Source of the DNA: Pleodorina starrii
Taxonomy: Eukaryota > Chlorophyta > Chlorophyceae > Chlamydomonadales > Volvocaceae
Direction: 5' to 3'
Length of the DNA: 64,000 nt
Assembly: GCA_030267565.1 (NCBI GenBank)
Contig: BRXU01000002.1
Coordinates: forward strand, 3,285,501-3,349,500
Positions within the stretch are counted from its first letter, which is position 1. Each line of letters opens with the position of its first letter. Positions 34,001 to 46,016 of this stretch are shown here, piece after piece. Both the position numbers and the translations under genes were made by a program. The notes below the pieces were generated by a model, which saw only the letters and a program-made list of their open reading frames with translations, had not been told where the DNA came from and did no database searches.

Positions 34001-37000
34001 GTTGAGCTCAACACTCTACCCGGCCCAGGACGAAATACGCCTTGTTGGGGCCTTGTTGGGGCCGGCTGGCGCTCATGTTTTGCCTACGGCGACATTGATG
34101 GAGCGGAGGCGCGCAGCGGGCTCACGAACCTGGGAGGCAACTTGGGGCGGACTCGTGCCCCGCGCAGCCCCATTTCTTACGCCACCTCGTCTCTACCTGG
34201 CCCCCTCGCGCGCTGCATTTACCCATACCCCCAGTATCTGCCTGCTCGAACTGTTCTGATTAACTCTCCCGGCCCCCGTCATTCTCCTTGCGCTCCCCGC
34301 TGCCGCCGGCCCCCGCTCTTCCCTGCTCCGCTCCTACCTGCCCTCGCCTCCACCACCTAACTCCCCTCCACCTCCACCCCGCCGCCGCCGCCCTGCCGCC
34401 TCTGCCCCCCTCAGGATGGCCATCACCAAGCCCAAGCTGTACTGCCAGTGTCTGTGCCTGCTGCACCGCCTGGCCTCGGCGCCCGTGGGCGGACTGCCGC
34501 TGCTCGAGTTCCTCAGCCCCAAGAACCGAGTGAGTCGGGAGCTGAGCGGCTGAGCGAGGTCGCCTGGGGGACGCCTCTGTGGTGGAGGTGCAGGAACCGG
34601 AGAGGGAGGATGGGGCTGGCGGGGGGCACACATCCTCGGCCGCAGCACACGCGCGCGCGAGAACGGGAGTGAGCTGGCGGGACCGGAGGCGCGGGCGGAA
34701 TGGGCTATTCTCCATCAACCCTTTTGCCTTTCAGTTCTACAGCCCTTGGAGACCTTCTCCTCCATATTCCGGGCTTTCATTCACTCCCAACGTCTCAAAC
34801 CTCACTTCCTTCGGCCCGTCAGCCACCCCTTCCCCCGCCCCACCCCGCCCCTCCGCCCCCTCCGCAGTCGCTCATCCCCAGCCTGCGCGGTCTGCTCAAC
34901 ATGGAGCTCCCGGGCACCGCCTCCGCCTCGGGCATGGCTGTGGACGGCCCCGAACTGCGCCCCCACGAGCTGTCGGCGGCGCTGCACAGCCGCTCCTGGT
35001 ACATGCGCATCACGGTGCGTGCGTGCGTGCGCGGGCTGGCTAGAGGGCGGGCGGGCTGACGACCTGCCTGGGTAGCTGGCTGTCTGGCTGGCTGGCTGGC
35101 TGGCTCGGTGCCACAGGGTGCGTGTTGAACCCATTACGATTGCGCTCCAAGGGTAAAACAAACTAGGTATTGCTCTTGAGTCGATGCAGGCGACGCCGGG
35201 TCTCGCAACGGGGCCTCGATCGCAGGCAACTGCACTGCCCATGAGCCCTGGGTGTGGCACGGTGCCCCCCTTACCTTGTGCCCCGGCCTTCCCTCCCGGA
35301 TGTCCCTTCGTCTCGCCCCCACGCCAGGGTCTGCTGCTGCTGCGACTGGAGCATGACGACTCGTCGCGGCAGCTGTTGGCGGAGTTGCTGGCTCCGCCCG
35401 GGGAGGCGGGGCTGGGAGGTGGTGCCCTCTCGGCGGCCGCCGCTGCGGCGATGGCCGCGGGCGGGTCGGCCGGCTCCGTGGCGGGCACCAGCACGCTGCT
35501 GGACACGATGCGAGTGGTTTCGGGGCTGGCCTTCCCGGAGCCGCAGCTATCGGACCTGAGTCAGGAGCAGCGGAGGATGCTGCAGGTGGGGTGTGCCGTG
35601 TGCGCGGAAACTAGTGGGCGGAAGCCGTCCACCCAACGGCCTTCGTGCCTTCCCTTACGTCGCCCCTCCTTTCCTTTCTGCTGGTCCCGATTACTATTAC
35701 AAACCGACCCGTCTGTGTTAGTCGCTCTCCTGCCTCTCCTTCCCATCCTTGCCCTTGTTAGTTGTTACCCTTTCCCTTCCTCTTACCCCGCCCCGCCCTG
35801 TCCTGCCCCGCCCTGCCCCGCCCCGCGCTGTCCTGCCAGGACCTGAGCTCCGGCGAGGCGGGTCTGGAGCAGCTGCTGACCAACCCCTCGCTCATGCAGG
35901 CCGCCGGAGTGGCCATGATCTCGGACACGGGCGACCTCATTTTCAACTTTGACGCGCTCTTCAGTCTGCTGCGCCAGAGGCTGGACGCCTTCGCGGCGCG
36001 CGCCGGCGGCGCGGTGGGCGGCGCGGCGGACGCGGCCGCCGACGCGGCGCGCGCCGCACTACGCTACGCGCAGCGCCACAACGCCTATGTGCTGCTGGCG
36101 GGCGCGCAGGCGGCGGCGGTGGAGGCCTGGCAGCAGCTGGTGCAGGTCGGTGTGGGTGGGTGCGTGTGTGTGTGTGTGCAAGGTGGGAATGCGGACTTTG
36201 TGAAGGAGCAGCGATGCCGCGGTCGAGGCGCTCGTCTGGTTGGCTTTTGCCTCCCGTCTCCGGCCCGTCATTCGCTCCCTCATGGTTGCTCTCCCATCTG
36301 CCTATTTGTCTTTTACGGTAATTGCCATTATCCGGCGGCATGTGTGTACAGGTGGTCTATACGCGCCAATACGAGCTGCTCAACGGCTTGCTGCGAGGTA
36401 CGGCTGCGGAGGCGCTGTACGACACGCTGACGGCGTCGCTGGAGACGGTCCGGGGCCTCATGACGCGGATGGACGGGGCGGCGGAGCGGGCCGCGGGGCC
36501 GCTGTGCTCCGCCGCCCGCGTGCTGCTGTCCAAGCTGCAGGTGGGAGTGGGGACCGGCGAGTGGGGGTCGGGGAGTGGGACTGGGGACCCGTGTGGGGAA
36601 CCTTGGGGGGCGGGTAGCTGCGGGAGGACTTTCGGGAAGGCCAAAGCAGCAGCTCTTGCTCTGCCCGCTCTGTTCTGCCCCGTAGCCCAGGTAGCTTTTG
36701 GCTCTCATCGCCCGCCCTCCGCGTGTCTGGTGTCCGGCGGGTAGCTGTGGGAGGAATCTCGGACCCCTTACCCTCCACCGGCCCCGTGCCCACCCATCTC
36801 CCACGCCCACGCGCTCCCTTCCTCCGCCTCCTTCCCTCCCTCCTCCTCCTCCTCGTTTCCTCTCCACTTCCTCCCGGCCCTCAGGAGCAAGCCATCCTGC
36901 ACGTCAGCCTGGGCCAGGCCGCCGACCCGCTGGCCTCCGTGCGCGTGCCGGCCCGCTGCCAGGCGCTGCTGCGCCTGCTGGTGGACCTCATCCTGCGGGC

Positions 37001-40000
37001 CCACGCGCGGCGCGCCCCCGCGGTGCGCCTGCAGCTCTACGCCGCCGCCTTGCAGTACCTGCAGCTCAGCCGCGGCTCCAAGCTGGCCACCAGCTGCGCA
37101 CCGGCGGTGCTGGCGGCGCTGCTGCAGGGCTGGGGCGCGTCGTCTGAGGCGGTGGCGGTGCTGGACCAGGTGGGGGCTGGGGCGGCGGGGCGGGGTGAGG
37201 AGGGGGGATAGAGAAGGTACCGCAGCGGAGGGACGTAGGCAGCCGAGAACCCAGCAATGCTTACCAGACGTACCGGTGGAGTGGTCATTGAGATTTGCAT
37301 GGCAGGCTGGGACGGCGGGGTAGTGGTAATACGGGATTCGTGGCAACGTGACGTGCTGATGGCGAGGGGCCTGTGTGCTGCGCACCGTGTTTTGTTTCTA
37401 GTTCCGCGCTGTTGTGGATTCGGTGCATGCACGCATGCTGAGTGGTGGCGCCTTGCTGCCGCTGCCGTTGGCCTGCTGCCCCGCTGCATCACCGTAAAAT
37501 TGCCCTCAATCTTAATCTCAACATCTCGCACGGAACGCAGTCTGAGGAGCTGATCGAGCGGGCCAACTCGGCGGTCATTTCGGCCCACGGGTCGCCGCTG
37601 GTGGAGGCGCTGGCGGCGGATGCGCTCAGCGGCTCCGCGCCGCCGCTGGGCCAGGCCGTGGCGCTGCACCTGCTGCGCGCGCTTCTGGCGGCGGACTCGG
37701 CGGCGGGAGGCGCCGCGGGCGCCGCCGTCGCCTCAGCCGCGTACCGGCAGGGATTGCCGCAGCAGCTGCTGGCGCAGATCGCGTCGCTGCCAGCGGCTGC
37801 GCTGGCGGCGGGCGGCAAGCGGGCGCGGCGGACAGTTCACGTGCTGGAGGCGGCGCTGGCGCTGCTGGCGGGGCTGGCGGTAGCGGGGCCGCCGGCGGCG
37901 CGCGCGGCGGCGGCGCAGCAGCTGTACTCGCTCAACTGCGTCATGGCGCTCAACAGGTGGGGCTGGGTGTGGGTATGGGTGCGGGAGGGAGCGAGTCGGG
38001 GCGCGCGGGCGGCGGCCCTGGCAGGAAGCGATAGCGCGCGGGGGGACCTGTGAGGCAGTATGCGCCGCACAGCTGCGCATAAAAGAGTAGCCGTAGCGCG
38101 GAGGCGTGCAGTGAAGTGTTGTGTGGTTTGTCCCGGAAGGGCCGCCGGGGGGAATCCCCTTCTGGCTAAACGTGTTGTGGCGCACTCGAGACCGATACGT
38201 ATGCCGTTCACCCGGGCAGGGAGCGGGAAGCTGCGCTCGCGCGCTGAGGGTGCAGGGAGACACCCGCCAGCCTCGTAACCCGCTTTCCCTGCGCCCTCTT
38301 GCGCTCCTGACTGCACGTTACATGCAGCACCCCACCGTACCGTACCGCACCGCACTGTCGCTGCACCTCACCCCACCGTACCGCACCGCACTGCACTGCC
38401 GCTGTCCCTCCAGGTGCGCCGCGCTGGACATTGTGCCGGACGACCCCGCCACCGCGCCCCTTCGCGGCGGCCTGTCCGCCTTCCCCTCCGCCTCCGTCTC
38501 ATCCGACTCGGTGCGCTTCCGGCTCAACGCGCTGACGGCGCCGCTGCTGCGACTGCTGCTGACGGTGCTGGCGGCGCTGCCTGACAGCGCGGCGGTGCGA
38601 GCTGACGCCGCGGCTTTCGCGTCGGCGCACCACAAGCTGCTGTGCCGCCTCATGGCCGACGCGGCGGGCGTTGGTGAGTGGCGGAGTGGGTTTCGGTACT
38701 GCGCGCGTGGCAAGGCGGGCCTCAGCGGGCGCGGCCTGGTTGCCACCTGGGGCTTGAGCTGTATACGGCACTGGCGCGAGAGAGGCGGCGCCGCGGCCCC
38801 CGCCCCGCCCCCCGCCTCATCCCTCAGGCTAAACCCCATGTAGGTCGCCGCTGACACCGCTGCAACGCCAGAGGGCTGTGGCCCTGCCACCAGCCTTTTG
38901 CCTCTCGCAGCCAGAACCGCGGGGCAGTAGACGTCTCGAGCTGCCGCCCTGCCCCAGGGCACACCTCTTACCTGCCCCGTCTTCGGCTTCCCCATCCCTC
39001 GAAACTACCGGTTGCTGCATGTCACTCTTAACCCCACCCGGCCCAGCCGTTCACGCGCGCTCTCTTCCTCCTCCCCGCGCGCTCTCCCCGACCTCACTTC
39101 CCGCCCCAGCAGGCACCCGCGGCTGGGCCCCCGGCGACATGGAGCTGGAGCTGGCTGACCTGGCTCTGGGCCTGCTGGTGCGGCTGGTGCCATCGCTGCC
39201 CAGCATGCAGCCCCTGGTGGCGGAGGGCCTGCAAGCCATGGCCTTCAAACTGGCCTTCCAGTTCTGCTGCCTGGAGGAGCGGTCCAGCAGCCCCATAATA
39301 CACGCGCTGCGGGCCACGGCTGCGGGCAGGCACGTGGCTGCCAGCGGCGTCGGCGCGGGCGCCATCGTGCCGGCGACGCCGTCGCAGGGCGCGGGGGCGG
39401 GCGCCCTGGCGGTGGTGGGCGGAGGAGGCGGCGGCGCCAAGGCGGCGGCGGCGGCCGGAGCGCGGAGCGCCGCCTGCAGCCGCGGCGCACGCGTGCAGTC
39501 TGTCCGGTGCAGCTTGGCGCGACTGCTGCGGGACATGGCGGCGGCCGCCGCCGCGCCAGCGGCGGCGGCACCCCCGGCACCGGCGGCGCAGCTGCCATCC
39601 GGCATGCTGCGGGCCGTGGGCGCGATGGAGCATCGCGAGCTGGATCCGCTGACGGGGCGGCCGACGCTGCTGCTGGTGCGCGACATGGCGCAGCAGGCCT
39701 GCCGCGACGCCGCCGCCGCCCTGGACGAGCTGGCTGAGCTGCTGGCGCTGCTGCGGCTGCCGGACGCGCAGCTGGATGAGGCGGCTGTTGCGGAGCGCCT
39801 GCTGGCCTATGCGCCGGCGGGCTCCGCGACGGTGGCGGCGGCTCTGGCGGCGGGCTCTTCCGCCGGCGGCCTGGCGGCGAGGCGCCGCCTGGCGCGGCAC
39901 TTTTGGGCGCTGGCAGCGACGTCGCTGGACCGCCAGCTGTCCCAAGCGCTGCTGGTCCTTGAGGCCGGGCTCAGCACCGTCGTCATCCATTTCCTGCGTT

Positions 40001-40467
40001 TCCTGCCGCGGCCGCTGTCGGGCATATCGCCGCTGCTGGCAGCGAACGGCGGTAAGGGCGGCGGCGGCGGCGCTGACGCGATGATGATGGACACGGACGA
40101 GTTGCTTGATCAGGCCACCGCCAACCTGGACCTGGCGGCGGCGATGCCGGCGCCGACGGAAGCGGACGCGGCGGCGCTGGGCAGCCCCGAGGAGCTGTCG
40201 TACCTGATGATGCAGCTGCAGGACACCTGCGCGCGGTCGGAGGAGCTGCTGACCCGTTTGGCGGAGGCGGCGGCGGACGTGGGCGGCGGCGCGGGCGGGC
40301 TGCTGGCCGGTGGTGGCGGTGGCCCACGGGTCGGCGGAGGCGGCGCGTGGGGACCGGCTGCGGCGCAGGACGCGCTAGGGCTGGCGGCGCAGCAGCCGCA
40401 GCAGCAGCCGCTCGAGGGGATTGACCTTATGGTGCGGACGCTCAAGATGTTCTGCGCGCGCAGCTAG
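22032..40467 (+). CDS. NUP205: NUP205/NUP192-type nuclear pore scaffold protein
   Basis: Thirty-three exons with unbroken phases, 6660 coding nt, 2219 aa: 22032-22160, 22282-22377, 23123-23197, 23422-23580, 23948-24037, 24457-24673, 25726-25832, 26015-26051, 26487-26745, 26979-27261, 27497-27596, 28043-28176, 28451-28530, 28843-28939, 29526-29573, 29827-29944, 30171-30415, 30837-30926, 31426-31534, 31773-31968, 32380-32476, 32707-32952, 33256-33331, 33594-33834, 34415-34529, 34868-35014, 35328-35585, 35840-36145, 36352-36540, 36885-37169, 37541-37956, 38414-38673, 39113-40467. Family landmarks: ALLLSDELRLDEVLCVEYL near the N terminus and LNEVEARREEYPETLALIRL in the middle, both typical of the Nup192/Nup205 alpha-solenoid. 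It would sit in the inner ring of the nuclear pore. It is longer than the human protein (about 2010 aa) because of Ala/Gly inserts, mainly in the last exon. The exon 10 donor reads GC, not GT. Confidence 0.9.
25020..25072 (+). repeat. 13-bp GGGGGCGGGGGAA tandem repeat in NUP205 intron
   Basis: Four contiguous copies of a G-rich unit in the 1-kb intron between exons 6 and 7. The same intron begins (24674-24770) with imperfect GTGGGTGGAGGGGTTGG repeats. Confidence 0.8.
28186..28220 (+). repeat. GGGC tetranucleotide microsatellite
   Basis: About eight copies of GGGC, directly after the exon 12 donor of the NUP205-like gene. Noncoding. Confidence 0.85.
33979..34034. repeat. 56-bp near-perfect palindrome in NUP205 intron
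   Basis: Two 28-base arms meet without spacer at a central GAGCTC; only one pair mismatches (in the GGGCGGGG/CCCGGCCC part). It lies in the intron between exons 24 and 25 and would form a long hairpin in DNA or RNA. Confidence 0.9.
38324..38400 (+). repeat. Duplicated ACCGTACCGCACCGCACTG block
   Basis: Two adjacent copies of a roughly 40-base block containing CACCCCACCGTACCGCACCG precede the acceptor of NUP205 exon 32. Intronic. Confidence 0.7.
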
Positions 40468-42253
40468 GCAAATTTTGCGGGGACCGAGCAACGGACTCCG
40501 CAACGGGTGCAGGCATCGGGCCGGACCAGTAAGGGCTGTAGGGCTGTCATCAGATCGATCCCTCCCTTCATGTATGCCCGGGGGCCAGCAACGGTGCTTC
40601 ACACCGCGGGTGTTTACGTCAGTCCCTCGGAAGGAAAGGAGGCGGAGGTCGGGGCAGCTGCAGGGATGCTTCGGTTTGGAGGTGGTGGGGAGTCGAGGAA
40701 GGCGGGTGGCGGCGCGGGTAGGTCGATACGGACGGCGCAGGGAAGGACGAGCAAGGGGCAGAGGGGGTCGATTGGAGACTCGATACTAAGGGCACAGCCC
40801 TCGAACTGGTGCTAGTGGGCTAGTGGCGGAGGGAAAGGAAGGTGGGCGCATGGGGCCTCGAGGCCATAGCAGGTTGGGGGACGGACAGCGACTGTGTGTG
40901 CATGGACTGAACGCGGTTCCGGGCCGAGGAGGATGCTGAGGAGCTTTGTCACCGGGATGTGCTGCGGTGCGGACAATTACGTGCTTTTGGGGGGTGGAAA
41001 CGTTGTCTTCGGACTCTGGCCGTGCCTTGAACTTGCGGCCGAGCGATCAGGGAGGGGAGGAAGGTCGTCCTTCGTTACTTGGCTCTAGCCCTGAGCTTTC
41101 CGTCGATGTCCAGGGCGTTGGGTGTGACGCGAGGCACGGATGGGTGATGGCGAGTCGCTTCTCGTCACTCCAGCTTGACGCGCTCCTGGCCTTCTCCCGG
41201 ACCTGAGGGTGCCCTCGTGGACCTGCTTGACGCGGAGGTCTGCACCGGGGACACTGATAGGGAAAGGATCTCGCGCCGTGTGGGTGTTTGTGCGTGGTCG
41301 TCGTTGAGGTGGTCGTCGTGGCGCGCCGCGGTGTTGCACAGCGAGGCACGCGGCAGAGCAGGGTTCCTGGGTGTCAGATTGGGTCGGTGGCATATCGGAG
41401 ACGACGAGTCGTGTTACCAGTCGCGTCCTCAACATGGCGAATAGGCTCTTCTGGGACTGACTGCTGAAATGCCTCAGCGAATTCGAAACGAGCCTGCTTC
41501 TGCTGTAAGGTGGCGAATAACTGCTGCAGTCCACCTGAAGCTATATCGACAAGGGCCTCATCAGAAAGAACAAGCGAACGAATCCTAGAAACCTGAGCGT
41601 CAAACTTCGCGAGAGCTGCCGTAGACGCGGTGGGACGTTCTGAGCGCTGAGGATGTGGGTGGGCACGGGGGTAAAAAATGATACCGCAGCGGAGACGGAG
41701 ACGGCAGGGGGGACCGGCCTGGGGCAGGGCAGCGCGTTGGGCCTGGCGCTGGACCATGTGCTGGTCCAGAGGCTGAGCTGGGGGCATGGTTGGAGGCTTC
41801 GACAGGGGAAGTGCTGTGGACTAGAGTAGGAGTGGCAGCATACCGGTAGCTGAGGAAAGGGCAAGGGTAGCCAATTTAAGGGGGTCGGGACTAGGTGTGA
41901 CGAAAGGGGCGTAGAGGGGAGGGGCGTGGGATGGTGGTACGGAGAAGGGCGGGTCATGGCGGGGCGGGGCGGGGCACGGCAGGGCAGGTTACTTTACGGT
42001 GTACGGAGGTATACCGGTGCTTTTCAGCTTGCCCGGACTAAATTGTTCGCCATGTTTATTGGTAAAGCACTTAACATTGCATGCATTAGTAGGAGCTTGT
42101 TACTAGCGAAGAATGCACTGTGCACATGGCGTTGACCGAAAGTCACATGGGCGCCTTTGTACGGAAGGACGAGCGTTTTTTAACGCCCTCGACCGCGGAG
42201 TGGCGGTCCTGACATGCGTACACCGGTCGCCAAACAGTTCAGAGATTTGCAAG
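40468..42253. other. Intergenic between NUP205 and sulfotransferase
   Basis: Should include the NUP205 3' UTR (nearest TGTAA at 41504-41508, about 1 kb away) and the sulfotransferase promoter. Apart from a minus-strand open frame at 41374-41787, listed separately, nothing was recognised. The last 250 bp before the ATG at 42254 are less GC-rich. Confidence 0.4.
41374..41787 (-). other. Helical ORF, possibly retroelement gag-like
   Basis: An ATG-initiated frame of 137 codons on the minus strand. The C-terminal two thirds has balanced composition and heptad-like helices (for example LQQLFATLQQKQARFEFAEA), unlike the Arg/Pro-rich shadow frames around it. No domain recognised. Short orphan helical frames of this kind often come from gag regions of decayed retroelements, but this is a guess. 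Confidence 0.25.
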
Positions 42254-45134
42254 ATGAATCTTTCAAGAAGCACAACCACTGCATTAGTCGTTACGTTCGC
42301 AATCTTCTTCCTCGGTCAAGTGTTTCGATGCCAGAGCAGCTCGCACTCCCTTCTACCACAGTTTAACTGCAAAAAGATTGCTTTTTATAAGGTAAAAGAT
42401 GGATCGCTTCTGCTCGTCCCGGTCATCGCTGGGCAGCAGCCAAAGTCAATCTCTGTCGAGGCTGACTTTACATGCTTTCTTTCCCTCTTCCTTTCTTTCA
42501 GACCCATAAACCGGATCCACGACGCTGGGCGGCATCTTGTTTCGCACCGCCGCGTCGTCGAACATGTCGTTGTACAAAGTGAACAGACACTACGTGAACC
42601 CGGATCATCCGGGTAACCCGCAGCTGATGGGTCGATCTGATATGGTACTTCGGCACATCGCCTACTCTAATTCTTCCGGCTTTCATGCTGCCACGCGCAG
42701 CTTCTACGGCAGGGCCCTGGGTACGGCGGAGTACGGCTTCCTCACAATCCTGCGTCATCCGGTCGACCGGTAGGCGCGCCTGCTTGCAATCCTCGTTGGC
42801 TGACTCCCCTCGGGGGCACATCAAGTATAATCCTTGGCTTTTGGTCTCAACCCCACACCTCTGCTATGCGGTCGGCGGCGTGTACAGCTACATCAGCGAC
42901 TTCTATTACTTCAACGAGCCGGAGGCACGCAAGGCCAATAAACCGATTACCCTGCAGCATTATGCAGCCAATGGGTCGGGCGCCAACCGAATGGCGCACG
43001 AGTTCGCGATCCGGGACGTGACGGAGGCGGTGAAGTTTGCGGCGGGGGAGATGCAGGCGGATGGTGGGTGAGGGTAGCGGGGGGCCGGAGCGGCTTGCGT
43101 GCCGGGGCATGGGGGAAGGGGCGAAACGCTTCTGGGCAGGGTTGTGCCGCGCTGTGGAGGCTTTAAGCGGGCTGATTGGCCGCAAGCTCTCCGTGGGCTC
43201 GAGGCTGTGATAGATCTCATTCCGCCTCCGGCTCCGATTGGCAACCCAGCTCAACCCATTTTTTGTCGCCTGCAGCGAAAGCTGTCCATTACTCCGTTCC
43301 CCTGGCAACCCCCACCTGGCCACCATGCTGGGGCGTAATTCGCTCCTGTCCCTCCCAACTGCACTTCTGCCTGCGGGAACCCCAGGTGTGTTCCTTACAC
43401 TGGAGTTGTTTGACTACGGTCTGGCACTGCTGGCGGCCCACTGCGGCTGGCGGCTGAGCCAGGTGATGCACCTGCAAACCAATGCCAACACGGAAGGGAA
43501 GCCGAGGTGTGCGCTCGGGGACTGGGACTCTGGGAGGTCCAGGCCCGATGTGTGGTTTTGCGCCTTCGCATTGGGCGGTTCCTCCCGACCCTCCCAGGCG
43601 CTCCGGAACCCTCCGGGGGGGCTGATGGCAGTGGAGGACAGCGACCCACGGGTCCGCATCGTGGAGGCAAACCGCCCCTAAACTGTGCCGTGCCTGTTCT
43701 CCTGGCCGCAGATATGACGGCGTGGCGCTGGCTGGACGCCCAACGGTGACGGAAGTGGAGGAGCAGGACCCTGGTTTGATGGCCCGGATTGCGGAGGTGA
43801 ACAGCGTCGATGCAGTGTTGTACGGCGCGGCGACGAGCCAGCTGCTGGCACGACTGCAGCCGCACGCCACGGCGGGAGCGGCGGCGGCGGCCTCGGCGGT
43901 CATGGCGGCGGCGGTGCGGCTGACGGCGGCGCGCAAAGGCCTAGAGGCGGAGTGCCGCGCGGTGAGCCACGGCGGCGGCGGCGGCGACGGGCATGGCGAG
44001 CCAGCCGGCACGCGGCCAGCGAACATCTCTGCTGAAGACTTGGCGGGCTTATGCGCCTGGTACGAACTACTCGACCTGGTATATCAACGGCTGCCCAGCA
44101 ATGAGACAGGCCGCGTGGCGCTCGACACGGCGCTCCCATCGAGCGCGCCGCCGCCAGTATCGTGGCCCGTGGGTCGCCTGCTCCGTCTTGCCGATGAGTA
44201 CCTGGCGCGGTACGACAATAACTCAGTGTCGTACTACCACACTTTGCTGGCCGTCCGCGTGCAGCCGCCAACGGCGGCGGAGGCCAAGCTTGTGTACGGC
44301 AAGTCCAGCGGCAGCAGCAGCGACAGCGGCGGCGGCGAAGAGGCACTGGCGGCGGCGGTACAGGTGTGGGTGCAGCATCACGCGGACGAGGGACTGCATC
44401 ATCTTGTACTGCTCCTGGATGGCGCGAGCGATGACCAGCAGGAGCAAATCGTGCGCCAGGCAGCGACGAAGGCGCTTGGGCTTGGCGACGGCAGGGCCGG
44501 CGGCTCCGCCAGGTCATACACGTCATTCTCCATCATGCGCTGCGGCGGCCCCGATGACGCCAATGCCGCCGGCGGCGGCGGCGATGCCGGTGGCCGCTGT
44601 GACACCGCCGCCGCCGCTGTCCGCGACCTGGCCTCGCGGTCGCGCTGGTCCGCCGAGTTGCCGGGGCTCACGCACTTCCTGTACGGCACTCGGGGAAGCG
44701 TGAGGAGCGTGCTGTTGTCACACGAGGCTCTGTTGCGCGGCGTCGGTGCGATGTGCGCGCCACTGGTGCGCTGGCAAACATCGCCGCTGGGGTCGACGAT
44801 GGGCGCGTCGGGCGGCAATGGCGGCGGCGAGGCCAGCTGCCTCCGGGCGCCGTGCAGCCTGAGCCTGAGCGCCAATGGCTCCTTGCCCTGCGTCATGATT
44901 CAGGCGATGCCGCTGCTGGGTTTCACTCGACCGTACTCTTCGAGTGGCGAACCGCTGCCGGAGGGCCAGACGTCGTACAGCGTGCCATACCGCGGTCCGG
45001 AGCAGCACCGGCTGGAGGTGGCACGGCTGGAGGGGAGCGGCTCCGGGGCCGGGGAGGGGGCGCAGGAGGGGACGGGTGCGGTCGATTGCTCCGCAATACC
45101 CCGACCCAGGCTGCATGTGCCCTGGTGCGAGTAG
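42254..45134 (+). CDS. Galactose-3-O-sulfotransferase-like protein, frameshifted
   Basis: Five exons: 42254-42391, 42502-42769, 42888-43063, 43386-43506 and 43712-45134; about 708 aa if one missing base is allowed for. An N-terminal signal anchor (about residues 8-25) gives Golgi type II topology. The PAPS 5'-phosphosulfate motif of the Gal3ST family (KTHKTxST) is spelled across the exon 1/2 junction but lacks one A after ACCCATAAA, putting the rest out of frame. Restoring one base makes all downstream phases agree. The 3'-phosphate motif reads FLTILRHPVDRYISDFYYF across the exon 2/3 junction. The family's C-terminal LY-x-F-like segment and final Cys appear near EVNSVDAVLYGAA and EAEC. Some 400 further residues, unrelated to the sulfotransferase as far as I can see, follow. 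It is either a young pseudogene or a sequence error. Confidence 0.75.
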
Positions 45135-46016
45135 CGGCTGGTGTTGGTGTTGAGGAGCCACTGCATTCGCTCGTGCTAGATTTGCCCGGAGTGAACGTGC
45201 AGTACCGTGATTACTTCTCCCGGACGCGGGTGCCGTACTGTTATTAATCGTAGGGCAAACTGGTCAATGATTAGTGGCGGGGTCTCCATGTCATATGTGT
45301 GAACGCGCGGTGCAGTGTTCAGTGTCGTCTTGCTGGGCCCGGTCCCCGGTGGCTTCGTTCGGTCAATGCATCTGCACGGGCAAATCACGCAGATGCCCGT
45401 GAGGTCTGGTCTAGTGACACCTCATGGTCTTAGGACATTCGAGGTCACAGGTTCGATCCCTGTGGAGACCCCCGGCTACCGCTGAGTGCGAGATTATGGC
45501 TAGCTGCTATGAGTGGAGTTGGTGGCCGAGTTGATTGGCCAGGATTCACACGTTTGAGTGGTGGCGATCGCTGAATCCTCTGTCTCGGTAGTAGATTGGG
45601 TGAATGGATGAGGTCCGCCCTAGAAGGCAGAGCTATCCCAGTTGTCCAATGAGGATCGTCTGGAAGGTTCTGTGGTGCGGATGGTGCCCAGAGAATGGGG
45701 CCATACCGTACAACTGTAACAATCTCCATTAGATGCCCGCAGCGGAGGCCGCCCTACCGAAAGCGCGCGGATGAGAGGGGATTCTGAAATCAACATGGAC
45801 GCAAAGCCCTGGATGCCTCACACTAGTCCGGCACGTGGGATGGAACAGCGGACAGACAACCGACACTGATGCAGATATGTGTGTGTGTGTTTGTTACATG
45901 GTTGGGGGTGCGTGCCCCTCTCATGAACAAAAGCCCATACGAGCCGAGGGCCCAAGGGAACTAAAACGCCTAAAAGCACGACAGTAGAAACACCGCCCAT
46001 GCAGGAGAGGGGGATA
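45135..46016. other. Intergenic, 3' flank of sulfotransferase and LINE tail
   Basis: Holds a tRNA-like stretch (45403-45471), a TGTAA at 45715-45719 that could end the sulfotransferase transcript, and on the minus strand the likely 3' tail of the LINE: TGTAAC followed by AAACACACACACAC at about 45895-45875. Confidence 0.45.
45403..45471 (+). ncRNA. tRNA-like sequence (relic or SINE head)
   Basis: It has an RNA polymerase III A-box-like TGGTCTAGTGA, a perfect B box GGTTCGATCCC (45450-45460), and a perfect 5-bp T stem (ACAGG/CCTGT) closing a 7-nt T loop. The 3' acceptor strand GGAGACC pairs with only five of seven bases of the 5' strand GGTCTGG. I cannot draw a proper anticodon stem. It is therefore more likely a tRNA-derived SINE head or decayed tRNA than a working tRNA. 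Confidence 0.45.

Noticed and set aside
45135..45247. Alternative sulfotransferase C terminus ending RTRVPYCY in another frame
   Set aside because: Protein-like text, but no splice pair or strong reason to shift frame; kept only as a possibility.
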